Below, one piece after another: positions 23,310 through 36,000 of a stretch of DNA of 64,000 bases. Source of the DNA: Tolypeutes matacus. Taxonomy: Eukaryota > Chordata > Mammalia > Cingulata > Chlamyphoridae. Every line of letters starts with the position of its first letter. Within the stretch, counting starts at the first letter, position 1. The position numbers and the translations under genes were made by a program. The notes beneath the pieces are model-generated. The model did not search any database and was not told the DNA's origin. It saw only the letters and a list, made by a program, of their open reading frames with translations. The stretch lies in NCBI GenBank assembly GCA_026826555.1, contig JAKSZT010017954.1:6710747-6774746 (forward strand). Reading direction: 5' to 3'.

Positions 23310-26300
23310 ATCTCTTAAGAGAATTATAGGACATTTTGCCAGGCATAAAGAGAAGGTAGAGCATTTTATGAATGGGGTCATGCTATTGTAGGGTCAGATA
23401 TGGAAAACTAAATTGTGTGTCTGGGGAGTTGCCGTTTGGACATGAATTACTGGTGTTTGGTGTAAAAGTATAAGAGTTATGGGAGATGACTATGGAGAAG
23501 TAGGCATCTGTTGGATCCTGGAAGGGCATGTGTAGGGTGGGTATTGGGAAGCATTGGAGTTACATGCTGAGTATTAGAAATATAAAAGGGCAAGAGAGGT
23601 ATCTAGGGCACAACATTTTTGGAGGTACTCACTCTAAGGGCCATGCTAGTTCAGGGTCAGAACTTACAAGATCCTGAGAACAAGTGCCTTCTTAAATTTT
23701 GCACCCTAGGCACCTCACTTGCATCACCCTAATCCTCACTCTGAAAACATGGCTCTGGGTTTTTTGCAGAGAATGGGCTTGAAAGGGAAGTAGAAGAGAA
23801 TCTGAACCAGAGCAAGGTGGTAGACATGGCAGAATAGAAATTAATGAAACGTATTTATGAGTTAAAGCCAAAAAGACCTAGTGACAGAAAACTATGGGGC
23901 ATGAAAATAAGGATCCTAAATGTCCCATCACTAAATTTTTTTTATTGCCTGACATTGAGTTTGCCCTATTTCCCATATTTCTCAGTTCTTTCCCCCTCCC
24001 AAGGGTCATGCCCAATTCAAGTCCAGCCCTTACCTATCTACTAAGTCCTACACACTTGGCCATGTTTTGAGAGAAGGCCTAGAGAGCTGGAGTTTTTTTT
24101 AAAAATGTCTGACTCTAGATAGATCTGCTATACTAGATGGTGTTAACACATTCAGAGAATTGCAGTCCTCTCGGCTATCTAAATTCAGTGACCTTATTTT
24201 AAAAGATGATCAACATGGCTTAGAACCTTTTGAGGATTAGGAGGCATTTTAGCAAGTTTATCAAGAATAAGCAAAGATGACATTTGACTAGCAGTGTGTT
24301 TCCCCATCCCCACCCCCAAAACCATTTGTTTTAGAATGAAGCTTTTCTATTTGATGTTTAGAATTACCAATACTGCTTAAAACTCATTCCTCTCTCCAAA
24401 CTCTGGGATGTTTTCAGAAGGGACTCTTCTTCAAAGGAGTCCAAGAATACTGTTAATTGGGAAAACATGCAAGAAAAGACATTTGGCTCCTCAGGCCTCC
24501 TGTTGCAATCTTCTAGCATATGCTATTACTTGTCTCAGATAAATAGACAGGTGGCTGTTTGCAAAGCAGGGTCTAATGTGCCTTTTGACTCAGAGAAGTT
24601 TGGAAACAGAGTATTCTATACAATAAGCCTCTCTGTGTTTTCTGTCACCTTCTGGCCTAGCTATTCTGTTACCTGCAGTCTTGAAAGAATTCTTTGGCGA
24701 GTATCTGGAATTCTAGAGAAGGTTGCTCAGCTATCAATTATTGGGTTTAGGATTACAAAATCTCAGGGTTGAGCGAGTATTTGAAGGTCCTCTAATACAA
24801 CTTCATCTGAAAAATCCTCTCCTTCACAAAGTGGTTCTGTAACAAAGTGGCTCTTGAGTCAAAGCTCGCCAAACCTCCGTGATATCCATGACTTAACTTT
24901 TACTTCCTTACCATTCTTAAAGATTACTTTGTCTCTTTAGTGCTAATATCTTTGATAGTATGTCCTGCTTTCCAGCTTTCATATTTGGCCTCTTAAAATC
25001 AGCTTATGCAAAGAAATTCCTTGTTTAGCTCTTGATTTATCTGACTACTCACTATCATCACCTTTTCAGAAGGATCAGTTGCATTTGTCATAATTTCACT
25101 TTCAAAGCTCCTCAACGTTCTTGAACCATTGTCCCTTATAAAACTTTTTTATATGAAAGGTAGCCTACATTTTTTCATTAAGAATGATGAAATTTGCCTT
25201 TCTATAAGGTAAGCTCCACATTTTGGGGTCTCCAAATCTCCCCTCTGTGGCTATTATGAACTTGTACTTCTTCTCAAGATTTTCATGTCTTCATTCTAGC
25301 ATCCAGCTTTATATAAGAAGTTATTCTTTGATCTAGAATGGAGTATACCTAACTACTTCCTCTACCCTTTTTGAGTTGATATTTGCTTGAAACCCAATGA
25401 CCTGTTAGGTGCCCTATTGCAAGTTAAATGACTATTAGTAAATGTCCAGGTAGTCGAGTGCCCAGTGTCCTGCCTCAGTGGGGTATTGTGCTCTACGTCA
25501 GTAATCCATCTTCTGCTTTCTTCACCTGGCTGGTATCCAGGTACTACTTCCCAGTGCACTTCATCTCTCACATCCATGGATATCCTTGCAAATCAATTCA
25601 GTTTTCCAAAACTGTTGTCTGCCTTGCTTTCCACTGTTCCCTTCCAACCTTAAATCCTATCACATGAGCCTCTGTGATACCCAAGAGATGATTTGTTCCC
25701 CTCTCCAAAAAATCTCTACTTATTTTATAACTGGTGATGTATCAACACCTGAGGAGATTGTGGCATCACTCAGAGACTTGGACCTGATAGTTTTTAGTAG
25801 ATCTTCCAGGCCTGGGCTGTAAGATTGCTTTGATCTGAGGTCACAGGTCTGATTTCTGACTTCCTGTCCTAAAGGCTTTTGAGAATAGGCCACTGGGTTC
25901 TACATACTATGCCTGCTCCCTCCATTGTGACTAGTTCTTCAGTTTTTGTTGTATATTTCTTCCCCTCCAAGTTCAGTGTAGAACTTTTCTCCCAGACAAG
26001 CAAGCACATTTCTCTCCTCCTTCATGAGCTACCCAGGAAAAGTCTGCATTATTTTAGTACCATAGACATAGTCTAGAAATCGGAATCCTATGGATTGATT
26101 CCATCCTCATAGTAAGCTGTTCACCTTCCACGTTATCTTATTTACAAAATCCCTCATGTTTGTTAGGGTGAAGTAATTAGAGCACTAGCCAGACCAAATC
26201 CATACCAGGCTCTGTGAAGCTTCCTAGGTCTCGTGGTCTGAGTTGTGTCCTCCACATGAAACAACATGAGTGGATAGAGATTAGGGCCTTGATGACCTGA

Positions 26301-26730
26301 ACAGACAGGTGTTCCAAGAAGACCACGTGCCTTCTTCCTGGGCATGTGAACTACTTAAAATTGCCTGCTGTTTAGCTGAGAGTCACCCACTATCCCAGTG
26401 CATGTTTTCCTTCCTGGACCATTATCGAGCTCCTGTGCATAGTAATCTTTGGGGAACCTATTTGTTCTCCTTCCAGGCACACAGAGTGCTGGTAATTCCT
26501 CACATCATTTTGCCCTGTGCTCTAGCTCACTCTGTCTTGCTGCCCCTGTCTCTCTGCAGTCACATCAGACTCATACAGGACATTGCTGTCAAGGACAGCT
26601 TCCCTGATACCTCCTTCTATTCAATTTGGATTTCAGTATTGCCTTCACTAAGTTTACCCACAATGCTCTAATCATATCTCTATCACAGTCCATACATTGT
26701 GTTACAAATATCCATGCATGTACCTGTTTC
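23310..26730. other. Unassigned DNA
   Basis: No gene seen over 3.4 kb. The 24760-25330 part has the look of a very old mammalian SINE/LINE fragment ('ggtcctctaatacaacttca'), at low confidence. ORFs up to 120 codons (26309-26671) are featureless. Confidence 0.4.
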
Positions 26731-26737
26731 TTCCTTT

Positions 26738-26845
26738 AGACTGTAATGTCCTTGAGGACTTGTACCAGATCTCACTCATCTTTGTCACCTCAATGTCAGG
26801 CAACATAATAGGTGCTATTTAATAAACAGAGAGGTGAATGAATGA
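26738..26845 (+). repeat. L2 3' end
   Basis: Sense L2 terminus: 'gactgtaatgtccttgagga', 'gtcaggcaacataataggtg', and 'gaatgaatgag'. Confidence 0.75.
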
Positions 26846-27470
26846 GTATTCCCACACTCTTTCAGGATTCCCTCCCCCGCTTTCTCCTGTCTTTCTTCTT
26901 CTCTCATCATCCTCAATAAGAATGGGTGAAATAATGCATAGAAACCAGGAAGTAGAAAAGAAAGCCATCAAACAAGCCCTCCTCTCTCAGATGTCCCACA
27001 GAGCAGAGATCTGTCCTCAGGTCCCTTGCCCTATCATCCCCTACAGCAGTGAAGCTAGCTTGCCTAAAATCCACCAGAGAGGGGGCTGGCCTCTGCCAGA
27101 AAAGTACAAAGCTAGCGCTTTCTGCAGGTTTTCACATTGGCCCCTTAGCTCCTGGGGGGGTGGGCGTCGAGGAAAGGGTGTCTCCAGGAGCTCATCTTCC
27201 TTCTGCCCCTTGTGGTACCTTCTGTAGTCTGCTGCTCAGAAGACCATACCCCTGTCCTGTGGAGTGTGCCCCCTGTGCAGTTCTCTTCTCTGCTGGTTCA
27301 TGTCATCTTCCTCCTCCTTGGGATGGAAGTTCTAAAGCCTTATCAACAGATTATCACCAGTTCTAAGCTTCCCTGAATAGTCACTCATTATAAACTATCT
27401 AGTCAATGGGAAGGGAAATGAAAGCTCCTGGAAGATTTCAGAGATTTGCTCACACTTCCTTACCTTACAG
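26846..27470. other. Unassigned, somewhat GC-richer DNA
   Basis: Two overlapping + ORFs (129 and 105 codons) are open here, but no domain, splice context or codon signal supports them. Confidence 0.4.
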
Positions 27471-27479
27471 ACTGCTGCA

Positions 27480-27680
27480 AAGTCAGGCTGCAGCTACTTC
27501 TTTTCCACCTCATTTAATCCCCACCACAATAGGAACTAGGCAGGATTGGCTGCATGTTTTAATATTAGGAAACTGAGGCCCTAGAAGTTCAAGATTACTT
27601 GTTTAAGACCACTTATAGGTAATACTTGGAAAAACAGGTTATAAATGTAGGTCTTGCCAATTGCTTCCTTTTTTAAGTGA
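27480..27680 (-). repeat. MIR fragment
   Basis: Antisense MIR: 'cctcatttaatccccaccac' then 'aggaaactgaggccctagaa'. Confidence 0.75.
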
Positions 27681-27732
27681 AACAACTGAAAAGATTATCT
27701 GATATGTGTCTCCTTAAATACCTTTTAATCTT

Positions 27733-27944
27733 TTTTTTTTTTTTTAAAGATTTTATTTATTTATTCATTTATCCACCTCTTGCTGCTTGTCTGCTTGTCT
27801 CCCCTTGCTGGGTCATCCTGCTGCGTCAGCTCACTGAGCCACGTGGGCTGGCTTGCCTTCACCAGGAGGCCCCGGGGATCGAACCCCAGGCCTCCCATAT
27901 GGTAAACAGGAGCCCTACTGATTGAGCCACATCCGCTTCCCTAA
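27733..27944 (-). mobile_element. DAS-type SINE
   Basis: Flanked by cttttaatctt at 27722-27732 and 27945-27955. T-run, 'aaagattttatttatttatt', 'gcttgccttcaccaggaggc', antisense B box 'ggggatcgaacccc', and 'gagccacatccgcttccc' are all intact. Confidence 0.93.
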
Positions 27945-28229
27945 CTTTTAATCTTGAGATAAACTCTTTGAATGACTTTACTTCTACTGACCCACCCCTT
28001 CCTCCACCTATAATTTCTCATATCATGCTAGTCAGGCATTTGCTATTTAAGAATTCTGGCTAAATGATAGTGATTTAGTAGGATTTCTCAGCATGGTTGG
28101 GTGAACCCTTTTCTAGGATCTGAGTATGTGCCCTGTATCTGTCATGTCGGGCCAAAGAACTAGTGAGGATTATAGAGTACAGGACTGCTTCTTGATTAAG
28201 AACTTTAAAATAACAAAAGTGGATGACTT

Positions 28230-28405
28230 ACTCTAAAGTCAAGAACTATTCTAAGCATTTAAATACATCTAATTTAATCCCCCCAAAACCCCATGTAAGA
28301 TAGATTCTACTATTATCATCCTCCATTTTACAAATGAAAAAAAAACTGAGGCTTAAAGAGATTAATTGACTTGCCAGAGCTGATCCTGGACCCGACTCAA
28401 AGCCC
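28230..28405 (-). repeat. MIR fragment
   Basis: Antisense MIR with 'ctattctaagcatttaaa', 'atctaatttaatcc', 'cattttacaaatg' and 'actgaggcttaaagag'. Confidence 0.8.
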
Positions 28406-28409
28406 TCCA

Positions 28410-29425
28410 TTCCCAACACTCTTCTCCTGACACCATTTACTTAGCAGTGATGGGAAGGACTTAGAACAGCCTGTGGACTTAGTGATTCTGCTGCTTGGTG
28501 CACAGGAAGACAGACCATAATCAGCACTTCAGTAATAGAATTTTCATAAGTGATTAAAGTAAAAGCCAGGATTTAGAGATTGGGAGTTGATTGTTAAAGG
28601 ATAAATGATATCTGTAATGTCTTACTGGATTTGATTAAAGTGAAATTCAAAAACCATCACAAAGATAGATCATTTACCCGTGGTAATGTAAGGACTTTTT
28701 TATGTGTGTATGGCTTAAGTCATTGTCCTTCAATGCTTAAAATCTCTGTGCTCAAAACCAGACTGTAACTGGTCCTTAGAAAATCAGAGGTTAGTGCCTT
28801 TTTTGGCAAACTCCTTCTGAGCTTTGTTACCCTGTACCATAACCATCCTTTGAAGACTGAGATTTTGTTTTTTGGCTTTTTTCCCTCCCATGTTGCCTAG
28901 TATCTTGTGTTCTACATGATGGATACTGTGAGATAGATGGACAGACAAATTATTTTACATTGCTTTAGGGGCTCTGAATTTAAGGAAGAATTGATTTCTA
29001 AAACTCAAATATTAGCAAAAATGGCTTACGCACAAAAATCTCATTGCCTTTCTTAATCGTCTGGATGTCATTACCCAGGTCCCAGTCATAGTGTCACACT
29101 GTACCTCTATAAAGCTAATCTTTTCTGGAATGGAAACCAAATAGGAAATAATAGCAAGCACTGGGACAGAGGCTGCATGTCCTCTCTTGGCTACTGCAAA
29201 AGCTTAAACAACAGGGGAGACCAGATCAGGGTTTGTGTTCGGAAATAGGCATTTGAGGCAAACTTGGAAATTTAGCTCATAACCAGGGCTAGATGCTACA
29301 ACATCAGGGCAGTAGGAGATATAAGAGCATGAGTGAGCCCTGCCCGCATACCAGAATTCATGGCCAATAGGAAATGGATGCTGCATAGAGTTAACTAGTA
29401 AACAAGTTTTGTGGTCCTTTAAAAG
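28410..29425. other. Unassigned DNA
   Basis: No recognised gene, RNA or repeat. Confidence 0.4.
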
Positions 29426-29429
29426 ACCA

Positions 29430-29655
29430 ATTACTATTAATAGCTAACATTTACTGAGTGTTTATGTATGTGCCAGACATGATTCTAAGCACTTTTCAAC
29501 TATTTAATCCTCATAACAATCTGTGACATAGTACAACTGTTTTTCCCACCTTACAGTTAAGAAATGAGATGCAGGAGGTTAATGAACTTGCCCAAAATAT
29601 CATGATTAGTAAGTCATGAAGCTAAGCAGTCTGACTCCCATGCACACGCTCTTGC
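29430..29655 (-). repeat. MIR element
   Basis: Near-complete antisense MIR: 'agctaacatttactgagtg', 'tgtgccagacatgattctaa', 'tatttaatcctcataac', 'cttacagttaagaaatgag' and 'tgaacttgcccaaa'. Confidence 0.88.
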
Positions 29656-29849
29656 CTCGTGTACTCGTGTACTTTGCTGCCAGTTCTTCAGGGAGGTTGG
29701 TCTTGACTGTCAGGTTTCTTCTGCTGGCTCTGAGAACCTTCACTCTGATGGTGTCAGCCAAGACCTACATTCACCACATAGGCTAACCAGCTTATATCAG
29801 TCCAGTGACTTTTTTACCTGAGTCTTTGGCTGCCTGTGGTACATTCCTC

Positions 29850-29925
29850 TTTTCTTAGACTGTAAGATCCTTGAGGGTAGTGAGCCCATCTCATTCATTT
29901 GTGTACTTTCAGTGTTTGTTTGAAA
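29850..29925 (+). repeat. L2 fragment
   Basis: 'agactgtaagatccttgagg' with 'catttgtgtactttcagtg' matches the sense L2 3' region. Confidence 0.6.
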
Positions 29926-30059
29926 GAAGTGTTAGAGGAAGCCTCTGGAGGTTTTATCCAGACACCTCTAAATCTAGATTATTCCATTCACCATTGGTGT
30001 CTTCATTGATGTTCTTTAACCCAAGAATTGAGATACTAGAAACAGAGAGAGCAGCAGAG

Positions 30060-30460
30060 ATCTTAATAGTGTTCAGCAAACTTGTGTTGAGTGCCTACTG
30101 TGATCCAGGTCTGAGCATACAGCAGTCAACAGGAACTTATAGTGCAAGCAAAGAAACAGAGGAAATAAACACAACTGTGATAAGTACCATGAAAATAACA
30201 AAGAGGCTGAAATGAGGAATAGTGGAAGTGGTGTGAGGGTGGAACCTACTCTAGATAGGATAGACATGGGAGATTCCTCCATGAGAAAGTGACATTCTAA
30301 ACTGAGACGTAAAGAATGAGATAGACTTGGCTGAGAATGAGAAAGCTGGAGAGGAAGTGCCTTCTAGGCATAAAACAAACAAACAAACAAACAAAACACA
30401 TGCAAAAAAAAAAAACAGCATATGCAAAGGCCCTGAGATTGGAAAAGAGCTTGTTTAATC
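30060..30460 (-). repeat. L2 element
   Basis: Antisense L2: 'tgttgagtgcctactgtgat', 'acagcagtcaacaggaactt', 'gataagtaccatgaaaat', and 'gcaaaggccctgagattgg'. An (AAAC)n run has grown at 30369-30395. Confidence 0.8.
30369..30420. repeat. (AAAC)n and A-rich run
   Basis: Five to six aaac units are followed by A-runs inside the L2. Confidence 0.85.
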
Positions 30461-30464
30461 TGTT

Positions 30465-31515
30465 TAATAGTGAAATTCAGAGATACTCATTATGACTAGA
30501 GTTACCTCTAACCCATTCCTGCTAAACTTTTGTCCCTCAACTAGCAGCCTATCCTCTTTTTGTTAGTGGTTCCAAACCCACCTCCCAAAGCAACACCCAA
30601 TACTCTGAGAGTTTTTGATCCTGTGCTCTGGCAATAAAGCAAAAGAGAGGCAGAGGCAGTTGGATCCTAGCTGACAGGGTGTGGGGCATTTGTCCATCCC
30701 CATCTGTGTCATGAGCCTTCATTGCACAGGGCTCAGTTATAAGGATATGTCAATTACCTTATACTTGCCGGATCTCTTTTTTCATGGCCTCAAAGCATGA
30801 AAAAAAATATTGAAATTAATAATAATGTTAATGGTCGGTATTTTTTTTTTTTTTCTAAAACTTTCACAATATTGTGGTTATTTCTCTTGCCCCCAGTAAG
30901 AGATTTTACCACAGTGTGTTCAAGAGACCTTGGTTTATAAACACCACCTAGGAGAGGTATTTTTATAAGAGTGTCACCCTCCAGGAGGGTGGCTGAGCAC
31001 TCGAGACTCCAGGGTGCAGCCTGGTGAGTGGAATAGCCATCCATCAGAGTAGTCTGCACATGGACCATGCCTAACTTGATCTTTCTCCTCTACCATGTTT
31101 CACTGGAGGTCCCTTGAAAGCTCTCATTTCTCCAACATTCATAAAGGGTCTGTAAATTATTTAAGAGAAGGAAACACAGCCTTTGTCCCTTCAGATTTCC
31201 CCCCTGAATCACATGAGCCTTTTCTCTGAGCTCACACACATGGCCCAGACTCACTGTCAAGGGAGATGTAACACTGGCATCTGGTGTTAATATCTATTGT
31301 TGACATTTTGGGAATGAGAACATGAGCTATTAGGGAAGATGTTTGCTTGTACCTAATTAACGTCCCATTGTATCCCCTCTTATTGTCAGCTCTGCCTCAC
31401 CATCCTGCCTTGGCATTTTCTTTTACTGGCTAACTTTAAAAGTGAATTATTTCTCTGTTGAATGTTAAATGCCACCAGTTCTTAATGCTGTTCCTTCGTG
31501 TGAATTATTAGTTTT
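30465..31515. other. Unassigned DNA left of the LINE-1
   Basis: Contains a T-run at 30841-30855 beside a 92-codon minus ORF (31068 to 30790) that I do not recognise. No target duplication was found, so I do not call a retrocopy. Confidence 0.4.
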
Positions 31516-31524
31516 CAAAAAATC

Positions 31525-32330
31525 AGACTTCCGGGAAGATGGAGGACTAGTAAGACAAGGGAATCTCTACTCCAGAAAAATAGCTAGAGGACAGGCTGAA
31601 ACAGCCCTAAAAAAAGATCTTCTAGGGTTTAGGACAGCAGGTGAAGGCTGCACACCACCCAGAGAAGAGAGGGAAATCGCGAAGACCAAACCGTGAGTTG
31701 GAACCAGCAGCGGCTGCTGCTGCCGGCACCCTCCCCCACACTCTTTAGAATTCTCAGGCCTCTGGGCCTGCCACTACAGGCAAAGGGGGCTCCAGGGATC
31801 TACTACTCCCGGAAAGTGGAGAGAGAGAGAGACACAGCCTTAGGCTGACTCAAGTTCTGACCCGTAAATTTGGGCTGCGGAGCCCCACGGACCCTTCCAC
31901 ACTGCAGTTTTCCCTGGAAGCCTAGGAAGGACTGTAGAAATCCAACCTTCACAACCTCCCTCTCTTCTAGCCTAGACTAATTGTTGAGGACTCCACAGGA
32001 GAGGGGAGAGAAAGCCTGGGGCTGACCCTGCTTTTGACTCACAGGTTTGGTCTACCCTGTCCCAAAAGCCCTTTCAGGCCAGGTGGGGCTGCGCCATTGT
32101 TTGCCTTGGAGCCTGCAAGGGGCTAAAGATATACAAACCTCGCAATCTCCTCCTCTACTAACAGGGACTGATTGTTGAGGATTCAGAGGGGAGTGGAAAT
32201 ATTTCCTAGCTGGGAAAAGGGAGGGGGCTACCAGAGAAGACTGGAGAACTGTCTCAGAAAGTTTGAATTACAAGGCTCTTGTAATACAGAGTAATACAAA
32301 GGCTCTTGTACATACAACAGTAGACTCAAA
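31525..32330 (+). promoter_or_regulatory. LINE-1 5' UTR
   Basis: It starts 'gacttccgggaagatggagg'. The 'aagatgg' near base 10 is YY1-site-like, as in the 5' end of other mammalian L1s where YY1 sets the start site. The segment is richer in GC and CpG than its surroundings. Promoter function is inferred from position only. The 75-codon ORF inside it is not a gene. Confidence 0.6.
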
Positions 32331-33051
32331 ATGATAGAAGAAAGAATAAGTGATACCAAAGACAGAGCAGCTAAAATGGAAGAGAGAAAAGAATGGAAAA
32401 AATTGAGCAGGGTCTCAGAGAGTTGAATGACAACACAAAATGCAACAACATACGTGTCACGGGAGTTCCAGAAGGGGAAGAAAAAAGAAAAGGGACAGAA
32501 AGAGTGTTTGAAGAAATAATAGCTGAAAATTTGCCAACTCTCACAAAAGAAATGAACTTACATGTCCAAGACGCACACCGTACCCCAATGAGAATAAATC
32601 CAAATAGACCTACGCCAAGACACATACTATTCAGAAAGTCAAATGTAAAAGATAAAGAGAAAATTCTCAGAGCAGCAAGAGAGAAGCAAACGACCACATA
32701 CAAAGGACGTCCAGTAAGACTTAGAGCAGATTTCCCTTCAGAAACCATGGAGGCGAGAAGACAGTGGTATGATACGATTGGGAAACTGAAAGAGAAAAAC
32801 TGCCAGCCGAGAATTCTTTATCCAGCAAAACTGTCCTTCAAATATGAAGGTGAGTATTCACAAACAAACAAAGTATTCACAAACAGAAACCAAGAGAGTT
32901 TGCAAAAAAGGATCCACCTTTGCAGGAAATATTAAAGGAAGCCTTAGAACCTGAAAGAAAAAGACAGAAGAGAGGCTTGGAGGAGAGTATAGAAGAAAGA
33001 AAAGCAGAAAGGATAACCAAAAGAGTAAAAAGGGAGACAGAAACAAGATGA
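32331..33051 (+). pseudogene. LINE-1 ORF1 (RNA-binding protein), 5' truncated and frameshifted
   Basis: ORF1p coats L1 RNA as a trimer in cytoplasmic particles. Here an ATG at 32331 opens a short coiled-coil-like stretch (Glu/Arg/Lys rich). A frameshift near 32395 moves into the long frame (32393-32935) that holds the RRM-like core, with 'CNNIRVTGVPEGEE', and the C-terminal domain, with 'RPRHILFRKS'-type basic residues and the conserved YPAKLSF motif. A second frameshift near 32895 restores a Lys/Glu-rich tail ending at TGA 33049-33051. Most of the N-terminal coiled coil needed for trimers is absent. The stop overlaps the presumed ORF2 start as ATGA (33048-33051). Confidence 0.85.
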
Positions 33052-36000
33052 CATATGAAAACTAAAGAATGAAATGGAGGAAATAAATAGTGCATTTTCA
33101 GTAATATCATTGAAAGTGAATGGATTAAATTCCCCAATCAAAAGATACAGGCGGACAGAATGAATAAAAAAACATGAGGAGACGGATGTGGCTCAAATGG
33201 TTGGGCGTCTCTCTCCCATATGGAGGGACCCGGGTTCGATACCCGGGACCTCCCGGTAAAAAAAAAAACAAAAAAAAAAACATGAGCCATCCATATGCTG
33301 CTTACAAGAAACTCACCTCAGATCCAGGGATACAAACTGGATGAAAAAGATAGATATGCCATGCGAATAGTAAACAGAAAAGAGCAGGAGTAGCTATACT
33401 AATATCAGACAAAACAGACTTTAAATGCAAAAAAGTGATAAGAGATACAGAAGGCCACTATATATTAATAAAAGGGACAATCCTCTAGGAAGATATAACA
33501 CTCATAAATATCTACACACCTAACCAGGGTGCCCCAAAATTTATGAGCCAAACTCTGGCAAAACTGAAGGAAGAAATAGACATTTCTACAATAATTGTCG
33601 GAGACTTCAACACCCCTCTCACATCATTAGATATAACAACTAGACAGAAGTTCAACAAGGAAACAGAGAACTTGAACAATATGACAAACAAGTTAGACCT
33701 AACAGACATACACAGAACACTGCATCCAAACTCAGCGGGTTATACATTCTTCTCAAGTGCCCATGGATCTTTCTCCAGGATAGACCACATGTTAGGTCAC
33801 AATGAAGCTCTCAATAAATATAAAAAGATTGAAATTATACAGAGCGCCTTCTCAGATCATAATGGAATGAAACTAGAAATCAATAACAGACAGGAAAAAA
33901 GTTAATTTGCAAATGTGTGGAGACTGAACGATACACTCCTAAATATTCGGTGGGTCAAAGAAGAAATTGCAAGTGAAATCAATAAATATATTGACACAAA
34001 TGAAAATGAGAATACAACGTATCAAAACTTATGGGATACAGCGAAGGCAGACTTGAGAGGGAAATTTATAGCCCTAAATGCCTATATTAAAAAACAAGAA
34101 AGAGCTAAACTCAAAGATTTAACTGAATTACTAGAGAAACTAGAAAAAGAACAGCAAACCAATCCCAAAGCAAGCAGAAGGAAAGAAATAATAAAGATTA
34201 GAGCAGAAATAAATGAAAATGAGAACAGAAAAACAATAGAGAAAATCTGCAAAACCAAAAGCTGGTTCTTTGAGAAGGTCAATAAAATTGACAACCCCCT
34301 CGCTAGACTAACAAAGAAAAAAAGAGAGAAGATGCAAATAAACACAATCAGAAATGAAAGGGGGGAAATTACAAATGACCTCACAGAAATAAAAAGAATC
34401 ATAAGAGACAACCTAGATGAAATGGACAAATTTCCAAAAAAGCACAACCAACCTACACTGACGCTACAAGAAATGCAAGAACTTAACAAACCAATCACAA
34501 TTAAGGAGATTGAATCCGTCATCAAAAATCTCCCAGCAAAGAAAAGTCCAGGACCAGATGACTTTACAGGTGAATTCTACCAAGCATTTCAAAAAGAATT
34601 AACACCAATCCTGTTTAAACTCTTCCAAAAAATTGAAGAGGACGGAAAATTACCCAACACATCTTATGAAGCCATCATCACCCTAATACCAAAGCCAGAT
34701 AAAGATTCCACAAGAAAAGAAAATTACAGACCAATCTCTCTAATGAACATAGATGCAAAAATTCTCAACAAAATACTTGCAAATCTAATCCAACAGCATA
34801 TCAAAAGACTTATACATCACGACCAAGTGGGATTTATTCCTGGTATGAAAGGCTGGTTCAACATAAGAAAATCAATCAATGTAATACAACACATTAACAA
34901 ATTAAAGGAAAAAAACCACATGATCATCTCAATAGATGCAGAAAAGGCATTCGACAAAATCCAACATCCTTTTTTGATAAAAATACTTCAAAAGATAGGA
35001 ATAAAAGGAAAATTCCTCAATATGATAAAAGGCATATATGAAAAACCCACAGCCAACATCATACTCAATGGGGAAAGGTTGAAAGCTTTCCCCCTAAGAT
35101 CAGGAACAAGACAAGGATGCCCACTGTCACCATTGTTATTCAACATTGTACTAGAAGTTCTAGCTAGGGCAATTAGACAAGACAAAAAAATTAAAGGCAT
35201 CCAAATAGGAAAAGAGGAATTAAAACTCTCACTGTTTGCGGATGACATGATCCTGTATTTAGAAAATACTGAAGTATCCACAACAGAGCTACTTGAACTA
35301 ATAAATGAGTTCAGCAAAGTGGCAGGATATAAGATCAACACACAAAAATCAGTAATGTTTTTGTACACTAGTACTGAACAATCTGAGGAGGAAATCAGGA
35401 GGAAAATTCCATTTTCAATAGCAACAAAAAGACTCAAATACCTAGGAGTTAATTTAACCAAGGAAGTACAGGACCCATATGCAGAAAACTACAAAACAAT
35501 GCTAAAAGAAATTTAAAAAGACCTAATCAAATGGAAAGACATTCCGTGTTCATGGATTTGAAGAATAAATATCGTGAAGATGTCAGTCTTGCCCAAACTG
35601 GTTTATAGATTCAATGCAATACCAATCAAAATCCCAACAGCTTACTTTACAGAATTAGAGAAGGCAATTACCAAATTAATCTGGAAGGGTAAGTGCACCC
35701 GAATAGCCAAAAGCATTCTAAAAAAGAAGAGCAATGTGGGAGGAATTTCACTGCCTGACCTTGAAACATATTACAAAGCTACAGAGGTCAAAACAGCATG
35801 GTACTGTCATAAAGATAGACATATCGATCAGTGGAATAGAATTGAGAATCCAGAAATAAACCCTCACCTATACAGTCAACTGGTTTTTGACAAACCTACC
35901 AAGCCCACACTGATGGGAAAAAACAGTCTCTTCAACAAATGGTGTTGGGAGAACTGGATATCTATAACCAAAAGAATGAAAGAGGACCCCTATCTCACCC

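Noticed and set aside
26309..27366. Three + ORFs of 105-129 codons in unassigned DNA
   Set aside because: No domain, no start context and no splice evidence; such lengths are expected by chance in GC-richer patches.
30790..31068. A 92-codon minus ORF next to a T-run, considered as a retrocopy with a coding remnant
   Set aside because: I do not recognise the protein and found no duplication or convincing poly(A) signal.
33179..33274. A possible tRNA gene, because of clear A and B boxes
   Set aside because: It has a SINE A-tail and a target duplication and does not close into a full cloverleaf with an intact acceptor stem; it is a tRNA-derived SINE.
34082..35461. Two antisense ORFs of 147 and 157 codons
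   Set aside because: They are shadows of LINE-1 ORF2, which is the clear coding strand here.
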